This document shows positions 44,307 through 52,990 of a DNA stretch of 64,000 nucleotides, one piece after another. The translations under genes were made by a program, and so were the position numbers. Location of the stretch: positions 1 to 64,000 of the forward strand of contig CAVQCX010000008.1 of assembly GCA_963711095.1 (NCBI GenBank), given 5' to 3'. The notes under the pieces were generated by a model. That model had not been told where the DNA came from, ran no database searches, and worked only from the letters and a program-made list of their open reading frames with translations. The stretch is from CAVQCX01 sp963711095. GTDB taxonomy: Bacteria; Pseudomonadota; Gammaproteobacteria; Chromatiales; Chromatiaceae. Position 1 is the stretch's first letter. Every line of letters begins with the position of its first letter.

Positions 44307-45686
44307 GCTCTCCTCCGGGCAAAACGCTCATTCGCTATTCGCTAACAGCTCAACCGGTCGCCCGTAAGCGGACTCCGTAGCGAGAGCGCCTGACGCCAGC
44401 GAGGGTGAACCTCGAGTATCAAGCATAGCTAGCGCCAAGATCGGAACGACCAGGATCGGATTTCCGCACATTGGTCTGCATCTGACTCTGGCCGTTCGGA
44501 ATCAAGGATTGAGCCCTGGAGGAGTCTTTTCTTTCAATCGCTAACGAGGCTCCGCCTCGGACCGACGAGTCGTGAGGCGGCGCCTGCTATACTTCTGAAT
44601 AGCCCACATTGGCAAGCGCATCTGGCTGAGACGCATTACGCACCATACGCGGTCATAACCGCAAGCTTTTTGCTTTAAGCTACGCGGGCATTTGCCGCCA
44701 GCGCCTTCTCAGGCACCGACCGCACGAGGCGATCTCTCCAGAGCGTTAATTAGCGTTAATTCTTGTTCCTCCTTAAGTTGGGGAAAGGGGTGTTTTGTGT
44801 TCAAAATCAAAACTTGACTCATTTGTAAAGATCTTGCCGGGTCAAGGAATCTAGTGGCAGGATAGACGGAATCCCGGGTCCTCAGCTCGGCCAGAACCAT
44901 ATTACCTGATCGCAGAAACCTCTGGGTGCGCCACTGCCAGGCGCAGGCGCGCGCAGCGCCGGCTGCCCGGCGGCGCCGAAGCGAGCCAGGTCGCCGGGAC
45001 CGTCGATGGGGGTCTTGCGGCCCGGGACCTGAGGGCGCGGTCTCGGCACCCGGAATGGGCGCGGCGCCCGGGATCACCCCAACCGGGGCATGGGCGCAGG
45101 GCTGAAGCCACTAGCGGCGACCCGGCGGGTGGCCTGGAGGGCCTGCCATTCCTGGTCGGTGAACAGCCGGGGGCGGGTGAGAGAGGGTTGTCCTTCCACC
45201 AAGTCAGAAACCGTGCCCGCGCCGCGCCGAGGCCGCGGACGAACCCCCGGACTCTGGAAATCTCCTTTCATTTTCAAGCTCTTGTATCGAGAGATCGGCG
45301 GCTCCCAGATGGCAAAGCGGGTCTAGTCTTGCTAGGCTTTTGGAATGCCTTGGAACCCCCCATGTCGCGGGATGCGACACGGCCACCGTCGCGCGGTGCG
45401 ACGGCCACATCAGCTACCGGTGGAGGACTAGAGAGCATGCAGAGCCACCGACCTGTGCGGGGTGACGCCGGCAAGGCGCGCAGGCTTGGCATCCACCGAA
45501 GCACCATCTATCGCTGGATAGGAAGGTCCGGCCATGGCGACGCCACTCAGCGCCGGCCTCTGGCGCCGCCAGACGGCACGACCCACTACGGCAGGCCCCG
45601 CATCGCTTCGGGCCCGCTGCCCCGACAAACGGCTCAATGGCACTCTCAATCCAGGGCGCGCGCCGAGTCCGACATCCGGCAGGCTC
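44307..45686. other. Gene-free stretch of ~1.4 kb
   Basis: I see no supported gene. A short frame around 45074-45277 and another at 45428-45550 (with RRLGIHRSTIYRWIGRSG, reminiscent of a transposase or Fis-type helix) may be relics. There is a direct repeat GCGTTAATTA/GCGTTAATTC at 44741-44760. It may be the eroded remainder of a mobile element next to the glycosyltransferase-like gene. Confidence 0.4.
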
Positions 45687-46346
45687 CTAGCCCGGCAGCG
45701 CCAGTTCGGAGAAATCCCGGATCGCATCGAAGCCCGGCGGCGCCCGCTCGGGCCCCCGGGTATCCGGGCGCAGCACCGCGAGCAGCCAGCGAAACCCATA
45801 GTCGCGCGCGGCGGCGAGCACCTCGGCACTGTCGTCCACAAACAAGGTGCGCTCGGGATCGAACGGCAGGGCGGCGTGGAACAGGTGCCAGAATCTGGGA
45901 TGCTCCTTGGGTACGCCGAGCTCATGGGCACAAACGATGCGGTCGAAATGCCCGGCCAGGCAGGTGCGGTCCATCTTCAGGCTGATAGCCTTCTGATGGG
46001 CGTTGGTGACCAGCACGCGGCGCTTGCCCGCGCGCTGCAGCGCCTCAAGAAACCCCACAACGTGCGGGTGCACGCCGATCAGGTGGTCCACCTCCTCCTT
46101 GAGCAGCGCGATGTCCAGGCCGAGCTCTCGGCTCCAATGGTCCACGCAGTACCAGTCGAGCGTCCCCTCCACGTTGCGGTAGCGCGCATAGAGCTCCTCC
46201 CGGGCCTCCGCCGGGTCCAGGCCCCGGGCCTGGGCATAGCGCTCGGGTACGTGCTCGAGCCAGAAGTGGTTGTCGAAATGAAGGTCGAGCAGCGTGCCGT
46301 CCATATCCAGAAAGACACTGTCGATGCCCTGCCAGTCGATCATCAT
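45687..46346 (-). CDS. yrfG: HAD-family nucleotidase, YrfG-type (GMP/IMP 5'-nucleotidase)
   Basis: A 219-aa HAD phosphatase. Motif I DMDGTLLDLHFDNHFW, motif II LVTNAHQKAIS, motif III Lys in GVPKEHPRFW and motif IV FVDDSAEVL are all in place. The pattern MIDWQGIDSVFLDMDG and WLEHVPERYAQARGL matches YrfG, a purine-nucleotide 5'-nucleotidase in gammaproteobacteria. Its divergent partner is nudE, a conserved neighbourhood in the class. The start at 46346 (or 46343) fits the family. Confidence 0.85.
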   Translation of the reverse strand: MMIDWQGIDSVFLDMDGTLLDLHFDNHFWLEHVPERYAQARGLDPAEAREELYARYRNVEGTLDWYCVDHWSRELGLDIALLKEEVDHLIGVHPHVVGFLEALQRAGKRRVLVTNAHQKAISLKMDRTCLAGHFDRIVCAHELGVPKEHPRFWHLFHAALPFDPERTLFVDDSAEVLAAARDYGFRWLLAVLRPDTRGPERAPPGFDAIRDFSELALPG

Positions 46347-46704
46347 CTGCTCACCTGCGAAGACCAACACCGACATCGGCCCACCGGCTGATGCCGATCA
46401 TCGCCGCTGTCGCGTACCGGGCGCGTCCGGCTCCATAGCTGCCGGATCCCGCAGCCGCCCCGAGATCCTGTACCACCCCGAGCCGGCGCGCAAGTCCAAG
46501 CTGCGCGCCCCCGACCGAGCCCCATCCGTGGCGATCTAGGCGCGGTTTGAGGGTAAACTATACTCGGCGCGTGCGATTGTGCCGCGGGCGCCCCGTCTAC
46601 CCCGGATGTAACGCGTCGCCCGCATCTTGGGTATCCCGGGGCAGACCAGTCCCTCAACCGCGCTCGGCGGGTTGCGCCCCGTCTGCCCTGACCCGATTCC
46701 CGCT
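46347..46704. other. Divergent intergenic region of yrfG and nudE
   Basis: No gene is seen. A TATACT at 46559-46564 on the plus strand, ~140 bp before nudE, could be a -10 box, but I see no good -35 box at 16-18 bp. Confidence 0.35.
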
Positions 46705-47250
46705 ATGCCGCAAAAGCCTATCGTGCACCAGCGCCGGATCATCGCCGACACCGGAATACTGACCGTCGAGCAGGTGGACTTGGAGTTTGCCAACGGCGCG
46801 CGGCGCCTGTACCAGCGTATCGTCGGCACCGGGGACTCGGTGCTCGTGGTACCGGTGATGGCCGACCACAGCCTGCTGCTGATCCGCGAGTACGCCGCCG
46901 GCATGGACCGCTACGAGCTTGCATTTCCCAAGGGCATCGTCGAGCCGTCCGAGGACCCCCTGGCGGCCGCCAACCGCGAATTGCAGGAGGAGACCGGCTA
47001 CGCGGCACAGCGGCTCGAGGCACTGCGCGCGGTGACCCTGGCACCAGGCTACCTGCTGCACACCACCCACCTGGTGATGGCCCGGGACCTCTACCCCCGG
47101 AGGCTGCCGGGGGATGAGCCGGAGCCGATCGAGGTGCTGCCCTGGCCGCTGCGCGACTGGGGCTCGCTGCTGGCAAGGCCCGACTTCACCGAGGCCCGCT
47201 CGATCGCCGCCCTGCTCATTGTCCGCGACCTTATCCTGGGACCGGCCTGA
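46705..47250 (+). CDS. nudE: ADP-compounds hydrolase NudE (Nudix)
   Basis: A 181-aa Nudix hydrolase. The Nudix box is intact with spacing GIVEPSEDPLAAANREL followed by QEETGY. The N-terminus KPIVHQRRIIADTGILTVEQ and the tail match NudE, which cleaves ADP-ribose, NADH and Ap3A-type molecules. The ATG at 46705 fits; the frame is open further upstream. Followed by cysQ after 30 bp, as in many gammaproteobacteria. Confidence 0.9.
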   Translation: MPQKPIVHQRRIIADTGILTVEQVDLEFANGARRLYQRIVGTGDSVLVVPVMADHSLLLIREYAAGMDRYELAFPKGIVEPSEDPLAAANRELQEETGYAAQRLEALRAVTLAPGYLLHTTHLVMARDLYPRRLPGDEPEPIEVLPWPLRDWGSLLARPDFTEARSIAALLIVRDLILGPA

Positions 47251-47280
47251 GCGCCGCTGTCCGTTCACAAGAGAGGCCCC

Positions 47281-48078
47281 ATGAGCCATATGCCGGACAT
47301 TCCCATCGATCGCGTCGTCGAGATCGCACGGCGCGCCGCGGCCGCCGTCCTGCGCATCTACAACACCGATTTCGCGGTCGCGCACAAGGATGACCGCTCG
47401 CCCCTGACGGCGGCCGACATGGCCTCGCATCACAGCATCCTGCAAGGGCTGGCCGAGCTCACGCCCGAGCTGCCGGTGCTGTCGGAGGAGTCGTGCGCCG
47501 TGCCCTTCGAGGAGCGCCGCCGCTGGCATCGATTCTGGCTCATCGACCCGCTCGATGGCACCCGGGAGTTCATCAAGCGCAACGGCGAGTTTACCGTCAA
47601 CATCGCCCTCGTCGAGGGCCATCGCCCGGTGCTGGGCGTGGTCCACGTGCCGGTGTCGGGGATCACTTACTATGGCGCGGACGGCCACGCCTTCCGCCAG
47701 CGCGACCGCCAGCCCCCCGAGCCGATCCGGGTCTGTGCGCAGCATCGAGATCCGGTGCGGGTCGCCGGCAGCCGCTCCCACGCGGGCGACAGCCTGCAGC
47801 GGTTTCTGGAGAGCCTCGGCGAGCACCAGATCCTGAGCATGGGCAGCTCGCTCAAGCTGTGCCTGGTGGCGGAGGGCAGCGCCGACATCTACCCACGCCT
47901 GGGCCCCACCTCCGAGTGGGACACCGCCGCCGCCGAGGCCGTGGTGGTGGCAGCCGGCGGGCGCGTCACCGACACCGATATGCAGCCCTTGCAGTACAAC
48001 GCGCGCGAGTCGCTGCTCAACCCGCACTTCCTGGTATTCGGGGACACCAGCGTGGACTGGAGCCGCTTTCTGGCATAA
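47281..48078 (+). CDS. cysQ: 3'(2'),5'-bisphosphate nucleotidase CysQ
   Basis: A 265-aa inositol-monophosphatase-fold enzyme that hydrolyses PAP to AMP, recycling the by-product of sulfate assimilation. The metal sites are visible in VLSEESCAVPFEER, LIDPLDGTREFIKRNGEFT and GPTSEWDTAAAEAV. The SD GAGAGG precedes the ATG at 47281. It sits in a nudE-cysQ pair. Confidence 0.93.
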   Translation: MSHMPDIPIDRVVEIARRAAAAVLRIYNTDFAVAHKDDRSPLTAADMASHHSILQGLAELTPELPVLSEESCAVPFEERRRWHRFWLIDPLDGTREFIKRNGEFTVNIALVEGHRPVLGVVHVPVSGITYYGADGHAFRQRDRQPPEPIRVCAQHRDPVRVAGSRSHAGDSLQRFLESLGEHQILSMGSSLKLCLVAEGSADIYPRLGPTSEWDTAAAEAVVVAAGGRVTDTDMQPLQYNARESLLNPHFLVFGDTSVDWSRFLA

Positions 48079-48183
48079 GTTTCCAGAGGGCCGTCTGCCG
48101 GTCGTGCCCCGGCGAACGGCATCCCCGGCCCGGCGGCTCCGGTCACGGGCCGGAGCCCGCCGCTAGCCGTTTGCGAGGTCTCG

Positions 48184-49212
48184 ATGCGTATCGCCGCCCT
48201 GGCAGCCATGCTCGCCGCCGCGCTGACGCTGTCAGCAGGGTCCAGCTGGGCCCAAAACCCGCCCGGCGATGACACATCGGCCTTCGACGACTTCCCGCTG
48301 GAACAGCCCCTCCAGCATCCACAATGGCTCAAGGAGAGCTTCCTGTTCCTGAAGGACGACCTGCAGCAGGCGGTCAGCAACGGCAAGCAGGGCATCATCG
48401 TCTATTTCGGGCAGCAGCGTTGTGCCTACTGCAAGAAATTGTTCGACGTGGACTTCGGACTCGCCGATATCTTGACGTACACGCTTCGGCACTTCGACGT
48501 CATCCCCGTGGACATCTGGGGTGTGCAAGAGCTCACGGATCTGAAGGGACAGGTGCTGACCGAGCGTGACTACGCCCTGCGCGAAGGCACCAATTTCACG
48601 CCCTCGCTGATCTTCTACGACGCCCAGGGACGCGAGGCGCTACGCCTGCGCGGCTACTACCCTCCCTACCAGTTCCGGGCGGCCCTGGAATACGTGGCCG
48701 ATGCGCACTACAAGGATGAGACTTTCGGCGACTACCTCGAGCGGGCCGATCCGACACTGACGTGCGAGTCCGGCGAGCTTAATCCCGAAGACTTCTTCAG
48801 TCCGCCGCCCTACAACCTGGATCGATCGCAGATCCCCGGCGAACGGCCCCTGGTGGTGTTCTTCGAGCAGAGCGACTGCCACGCCTGTGACGTACTGCAC
48901 TCCGAGCCCTTGCACGAGCCGGCGATCCACCGCGGCTTCGAGGGATTCGACAACGTGCAGCTCGATATCTGGTCCGACACACCCGTGGTGACCCCGGACG
49001 GGCACAGGACCACAGCCAAGGGATGGGCCCGGTCGCTGGGGCTGTTCTACACCCCGTCCATCCTGTTTTTCGACGAGCGAGGCCACGATATCATCCGGGT
49101 GGACTCGGTGGCGCACTTCTACCGGCTGCGCAGCGTGCTCAATTACATCACTAGCCGCGGCTACCTGGCAGAGCCCCATTACCAGCTCTGGCGCGCCTCG
49201 AGCGGATTCTGA
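48184..49212 (+). CDS. Periplasmic protein with two thioredoxin-like domains
   Basis: A 342-aa secreted protein. A signal peptide (MRIAALAAMLAAALTLSAGS, cleaved after SWA) is followed by two thioredoxin folds. The first has CxxC in GQQRCAYCKKLFD (residues ~75-85) and the cis-Pro in FTPSLIFYD. The second has CxxC in EQSDCHACDVLHSEP (~235-245) and the cis-Pro in YTPSILFFDERG. It is similar in style to SoxW/DsbE-type reductants, which keep sulfur enzymes or c-type cytochromes reduced. The lone plus-strand gene sits between cysQ and a hypothetical gene. Confidence 0.8.
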   Translation: MRIAALAAMLAAALTLSAGSSWAQNPPGDDTSAFDDFPLEQPLQHPQWLKESFLFLKDDLQQAVSNGKQGIIVYFGQQRCAYCKKLFDVDFGLADILTYTLRHFDVIPVDIWGVQELTDLKGQVLTERDYALREGTNFTPSLIFYDAQGREALRLRGYYPPYQFRAALEYVADAHYKDETFGDYLERADPTLTCESGELNPEDFFSPPPYNLDRSQIPGERPLVVFFEQSDCHACDVLHSEPLHEPAIHRGFEGFDNVQLDIWSDTPVVTPDGHRTTAKGWARSLGLFYTPSILFFDERGHDIIRVDSVAHFYRLRSVLNYITSRGYLAEPHYQLWRASSGF

Positions 49213-49227
49213 GTCGGCCCACCTGGG

Positions 49228-49683
49228 TCAGGCGGCCGACCCGAGCTCGGGGATCCCCTCCTGCACCGGGTCGAAGTCCTTGGAGTGCTCGACGCCACGC
49301 TCCAGCTCCAGCCACATGCTGCGTCCCAGGCTGCGCAGCTCCGGGTAGGTGCACGCCAGCAGCGAGTAGAACCACACCGCCAAGCCGGTAACCCAATGCT
49401 TGGTCTTGGGGTTACCGCCCAGGATCGGCATCGCCTGCTGGATCTGCATGATCCACTTCTTGGCGATCTGCTCATCCAGCGACGCGGGATCGCGCAATGC
49501 GCGCGCGACCTCGTCGGAGCCGAGCTTGCGCTCGATCGTAACCACGTAGACGCGCCTGACCTGTACCGCCAAGTCAAGCAGGTTGCCCAGCTCTTCGGCG
49601 GTCATCCCGTGGAGGGTCTTAGAGAACATCAGCAAGCTGGTCTGCAGCCTGCCGATCAACTCCTGCCGTTGGTGGTCGCTCAT
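49228..49683 (-). CDS. Conserved hypothetical protein
   Basis: A 151-aa soluble helical protein starting MSDHQRQELIGRLQTSLLMF. The middle is basic (RRVYVVTIERKLGSDEV) and there is a WVTGLAVWFYSLLACTYPEL stretch that is amphipathic or loosely membrane-associated. Unknown function. It faces the thioredoxin gene (15 bp apart on opposite strands) and ends in DPVQEGIPELGSAA. Confidence 0.5.
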   Translation of the reverse strand: MSDHQRQELIGRLQTSLLMFSKTLHGMTAEELGNLLDLAVQVRRVYVVTIERKLGSDEVARALRDPASLDEQIAKKWIMQIQQAMPILGGNPKTKHWVTGLAVWFYSLLACTYPELRSLGRSMWLELERGVEHSKDFDPVQEGIPELGSAA

Positions 49684-50042
49684 CTCGGCCCTCTCGTTGC
49701 TGCGGCGGCTGCCCCGCGCGGCTCCTCCGCGACCTTGCAGCGGGCAAGGGTCCAGCATAGCAGCAACCGAAGCGTCAATGCCCGACTGCATCCGCCCGTT
49801 GAGTGCAGAGACCAGGGCCCGAGGCAGGATCAAGCACCGGGTTATCCACGGTCATGTGGGCCCGCAGGCGACGAGCCCAGTTGAGCAATGCGGGCTGGCG
49901 CGGTGCAAAGGCGGTGGACTTGACCAAGCCTGACGAGGCGTGTAGGAGTACATAACCCAGGCCGCGTTGGCTAGACTAATATAATCAAGACGCGCCTCGC
50001 GTGAGGCCTGCATACGTAACTACTTCAGGAGGATCCAGCGTC
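49684..50042. other. Gene-free stretch before the sulfur-globule-like gene
   Basis: No gene is seen. It contains the SD AGGAGG at 50027-50032. Promoters for both flanking genes must lie here. Confidence 0.4.
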
Positions 50043-50678
50043 GTGTTTCCCAAGCCCATGCACATCCGGAAAGGCGTATTGGCAGCTGCCGCACTGTCCG
50101 TTGCACTGGCGTATGCTCCTCCCGGCAACGCGTTCGACTTCGGTGACTTCATGAGTCCCGGAAGATGGTTCGGCGGACGCGGCTACGACGATAACTATCC
50201 GCCCTACGGCGTCGGGGGCCCATACGGATATGGCACCCCGTACGGATACGGCGCCCCTTACGGATATGGCGCCCCCCCTTACGCTGCGGCCCCTGCGGCC
50301 CCCGCAGCTAGCGCACCGGCGACCTCGTCCGCAACGGACAAGGGCTCGGACAAGCGCATCAAGGAGCTGGAGGAGCGCGTACAGCAGCTCGAGAGCGAGA
50401 AACGCCAGATGGAGGCGTACGGCACACCAAGCCTCGGCAACACCCCCGGCTACAGCGCTTCGGGCTTCCCGTCCGGCCCAGGCACCGGCGGCCACCCCGG
50501 CGGCCCGGTTGATCCCGCCTATGCGGGCGCCCAGGGCACTCAGCCCTACAGCGGGGCTGCCGGCGGACAGACGCTACAGACCGGCCAGCCCACCCAAGGC
50601 GCGGCGAGTCACCAGGGCATGCCCTACGCACCAGCCCAGAACACTGAGGGCATGTTCCGGCCCTGGGACCAGAAGTAG
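50043..50678 (+). CDS. Sulfur-globule-protein-like secreted Gly/Tyr-rich protein
   Basis: A 211-aa secreted protein. A signal peptide (LAAAALSVALAYAPPGNA) is followed by FDFGDFMSPGRWFGGRG, the motif I recall from sulfur globule family proteins, and then repeats of PYGYG (GPYGYGTPYGYGAPYGYGAP) rich in Gly and Tyr. A coiled coil (KRIKELEERVQQLESEKRQM) comes next, then a Gly/Pro/Gln-rich tail. Gly/Tyr repeats are typical of the sulfur globule envelope proteins of purple sulfur bacteria. The GTG at 50043 lies 10 bases after AGGAGG; an ATG at 50058 is the alternative. Confidence 0.65.
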   Translation: MFPKPMHIRKGVLAAAALSVALAYAPPGNAFDFGDFMSPGRWFGGRGYDDNYPPYGVGGPYGYGTPYGYGAPYGYGAPPYAAAPAAPAASAPATSSATDKGSDKRIKELEERVQQLESEKRQMEAYGTPSLGNTPGYSASGFPSGPGTGGHPGGPVDPAYAGAQGTQPYSGAAGGQTLQTGQPTQGAASHQGMPYAPAQNTEGMFRPWDQK

Positions 50679-50751
50679 CCGTCCAGGCACTCCAGCTCCC
50701 CGAACCGCTGGCTCGGGGCCCGGAAGGCCGCTGCAGGAGCCACCGCCCTGG

Positions 50752-51376
50752 TCATCGCGACCGAGGCGGCGGTTTGTTGTGGGGCGGGCCATGACCCGCG
50801 AAGCGCGGCTCGATAGGTCCTGACTGCGCCGCAAGGCATACCTGCGCTGCATCGATCACCCGTGGTGTCTGAATCCGGCCAGGCCCCCGCATCGATGCGT
50901 TGCCGCAAGCGCCTGTCCGCCCGCTCGGCTTGCGGAGCGCCCCGCTCAGGATTACGTCGCGCGCCACCATGCGGACCTGGGTCGGCCCCCGGGCCAGCAC
51001 GTCCAGGCGGTCACCCAGGCGCAGCTGGGTGAAGGGGATCGTCGGGTCCCGGGGGGTGAGCGTGTACAGCGCGCGCCCATCGGGCACGGTCTGGGCCCAG
51101 GACGACTTGCCCGGCGTCGCCAAGTCGGCCGGGTGGAAGGCCTGGCCCCGACCCTTGTCGACCTTGAGCAGAGCCCTCACCAGGGCCCTGGCGTCCTCGA
51201 CCACCGACTCGTCGTCGCTGACCCGCTCCTTGCGCAGCTCGGAGGCCGCGTTGATGTCTCCCGCCTTGAGATCGGAGGCCGCGACCCAGGCCGGTGTCGT
51301 CGACAGCCAATCATAGGCCCGGACGTGGTCGACGCCGGCGGCGTCAACGTGCTCGACGCCTTGACCCCGCCCTTCT
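50752..51376 (-). pseudogene. Fragment of a CpaB/SAF-like secreted or pilus-assembly protein
   Basis: A minus-strand open frame runs from ~51376 to 50752 with no start codon upstream, so its 5' end is missing. It contains RAYDWLSTTPAWVAASDLKA, SVVEDARALVRALLKVDKGR and ALYTLTPRDPTIPFTQLRLG then DRLDVLARGP. These have the look of a CpaB/SAF-type domain but the match is weak. Loss of its 5' end near the island boundary suggests it was cut by integration. Function not certain. Confidence 0.35.
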
Positions 51377-51822
51377 ACACTAATCTCCCCAGCACACCGA
51401 CCGGGGCAACGACTTTCCTACCCGAAGGTGAGGGCAGCCCCTTGCCGTGATCGTCTGGCCACGGCGCTTCCCAGAGAGCCTCGGACGCGAGGCCCGGCGC
51501 TTTCTGCCCACCGGTACGGGCGCCGCGGACGGTCGCCAGACCCCCGACAAAGTCGGGAGGGAAACAGCCCATCCGGACAGGTCGAGCAACCGAACCGCCG
51601 ACACGGGGATTTTCCGAGCCAGTAAAATCAATAGCTTACTGATCTTCCTAGGGCAGGCAGTGTTCGGTACGGTTGGGGAAATTCGCGTTGATCCTGTTGA
51701 ACGGCTGGACGTCCCGCAGCCAACAACTGCAAAGGACAGGAGGCACTACTTCGTCTCCATGCATTGGCATAATATGCCAATGGGCCTAAGATACCTCAGG
51801 CTAAAGCAATAGGTACGCGCCG
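51377..51822. other. Left flank of the second island
   Basis: No gene is seen. The block holds a 24-bp copy of the tRNA-Phe interior (51591-51614), taken as the left attachment site. Confidence 0.5.
51591..51614 (+). repeat. Left att-like repeat (24 bp of the tRNA-Phe interior)
   Basis: These 24 bases are identical and in the same orientation to 62724-62747, which cover the anticodon loop through the T-loop of tRNA-Phe. The match starts CGAACCGCCGACAC and ends GGATTTTC. Flanking bases differ. It is the expected product of tyrosine-recombinase integration into a tRNA. Confidence 0.7.
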
Positions 51823-52107
51823 ATGCCAACGCGCAATGTGGTGCTCACTGATCAGCAGGCGGAATTGGTCAAAGAGTTGGTCCGCTCCGGCCGTTACCAG
51901 AACGCCAGTGAGGTGCTCAGGGAAGGACTGCGGCTGCTCCAGCGCCGTGAGCTCGAGGAAGCGGCCAAGCTGGCGGCCCTCCGTAGCGCGCTGGATGAAG
52001 CGGAGGTGGCAGTCGCTGCCGGTGATCTCCATGACTACAATCCGACGCTGTTCGACGACCTCGCTGGCGACGAGCAGACGACCTCAACCAAAGATCCCCG
52101 GGCATGA
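51823..52107 (+). CDS. parD: ParD-family antitoxin
   Basis: A 94-aa ribbon-helix-helix antitoxin. The N-terminus NVVLTDQQAELVKELVRSGR with YQNASEVLREGLRLLQRRE is typical of ParD/CopG. It should bind its own promoter and neutralise the ParE toxin. The toxin gene overlaps its stop by 4 bp but is frameshifted. Confidence 0.85.
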   Translation: MPTRNVVLTDQQAELVKELVRSGRYQNASEVLREGLRLLQRRELEEAAKLAALRSALDEAEVAVAAGDLHDYNPTLFDDLAGDEQTTSTKDPRA

Positions 52108-52437
52108 CGCGGATCCGTGTCACAGGCCCGGCACGGGATAACATCACGAGGATAATCAGACGCAGCGACGCAGACTTCGGCAGCCAAGCTGCCTGACCGT
52201 TACAGGCGGTTGATCGACCAGGCCATACCAGACCTCGGTGAGCATCCGAGCCGAGTCGGCGTGCTATCCATCGATGACATCCGGGAAGGCTATTGTCTCT
52301 ACCACCTGAAATGGAGCCGCAAGGGCTCAGCACGACCACCCGTGCGCCAGCCCCGCCATCTTATCGCCTTCTATATCGACGACTCGGGCGCCATTATCGT
52401 GGCCCGGGTGCTCCATCAGCGACAGATGCCTGGGTGA
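52104..52437 (+). pseudogene. parE: ParE-family toxin, frameshifted
   Basis: MTRIRVTGPARDNITRIIRR starts a ParE toxin but hits a stop at 52194-52196. Homology resumes in another frame from LPDRYRRLIDQAIPDLGEHP to ARVLHQRQMPG, stopping at 52437. A one-base shift lies near 52190. The toxin is probably inactive, leaving an orphan antitoxin. Confidence 0.75.
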
Positions 52438-52990
52438 CACCTGCGGGACAACGACGATCGGCGAGTGTTTCTGACTGTTGCCCCCAAGCCGAGAGGAGTA
52501 TTAGCCGCCGCTTAAGGACGGCTGTCGACCCTGAGCGGACATCGTCCAAGCTGAAGAGCCGGTGTGAGGTTGTTTTGCAGATTGACAGGTTCTCGCGGTC
52601 CAACGGTCTCGTCGGCAGCCGTAAGGTATCGATCGTTCGGCTCCCGCCGACTTATGGCATGAAACGTGCTAGGAGCACTGAGTTTCCTGTCGAACAAAAA
52701 CCCGGGAGCGAACGCGGTGCATCGATCCATGGCGGTTATGAAGTTGATCGCCTTGTTGATGGTGACCGGATCGAGGTGGATGAGCGAGGAATAACAGGTG
52801 TGCTCCATGCTCAGGGTAAGTACGACGTACATGCGGGAACCGGAGTCGTAGTGGCGCCGGCTCGACGCAATTTGCTGGTCCGGCCCGATGGCGCTGGAAT
52901 GGGCCCATTCCGCGGCCGGTCCCCGAAGCCAACCGGGCCCGCCCACTGCGCTCGGGGCAACGGACCCTGACTTGTTTCGGAGATGGAAGG
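52438..52990. other. Gene-free stretch
   Basis: About 550 bp without a supported gene. Composition is slightly AT-richer. It must include the promoter of the following enzyme pair. Confidence 0.4.

Noticed and set aside
44741..44760. Direct repeat GCGTTAATT twice as an origin iteron
   Set aside because: Only two copies and no replication gene nearby.
45188..45680. Frame with RRLGIHRSTIYRWIGRSG as a transposase gene
   Set aside because: Only one short helix-like segment; no further homology on either side, so at most a relic.
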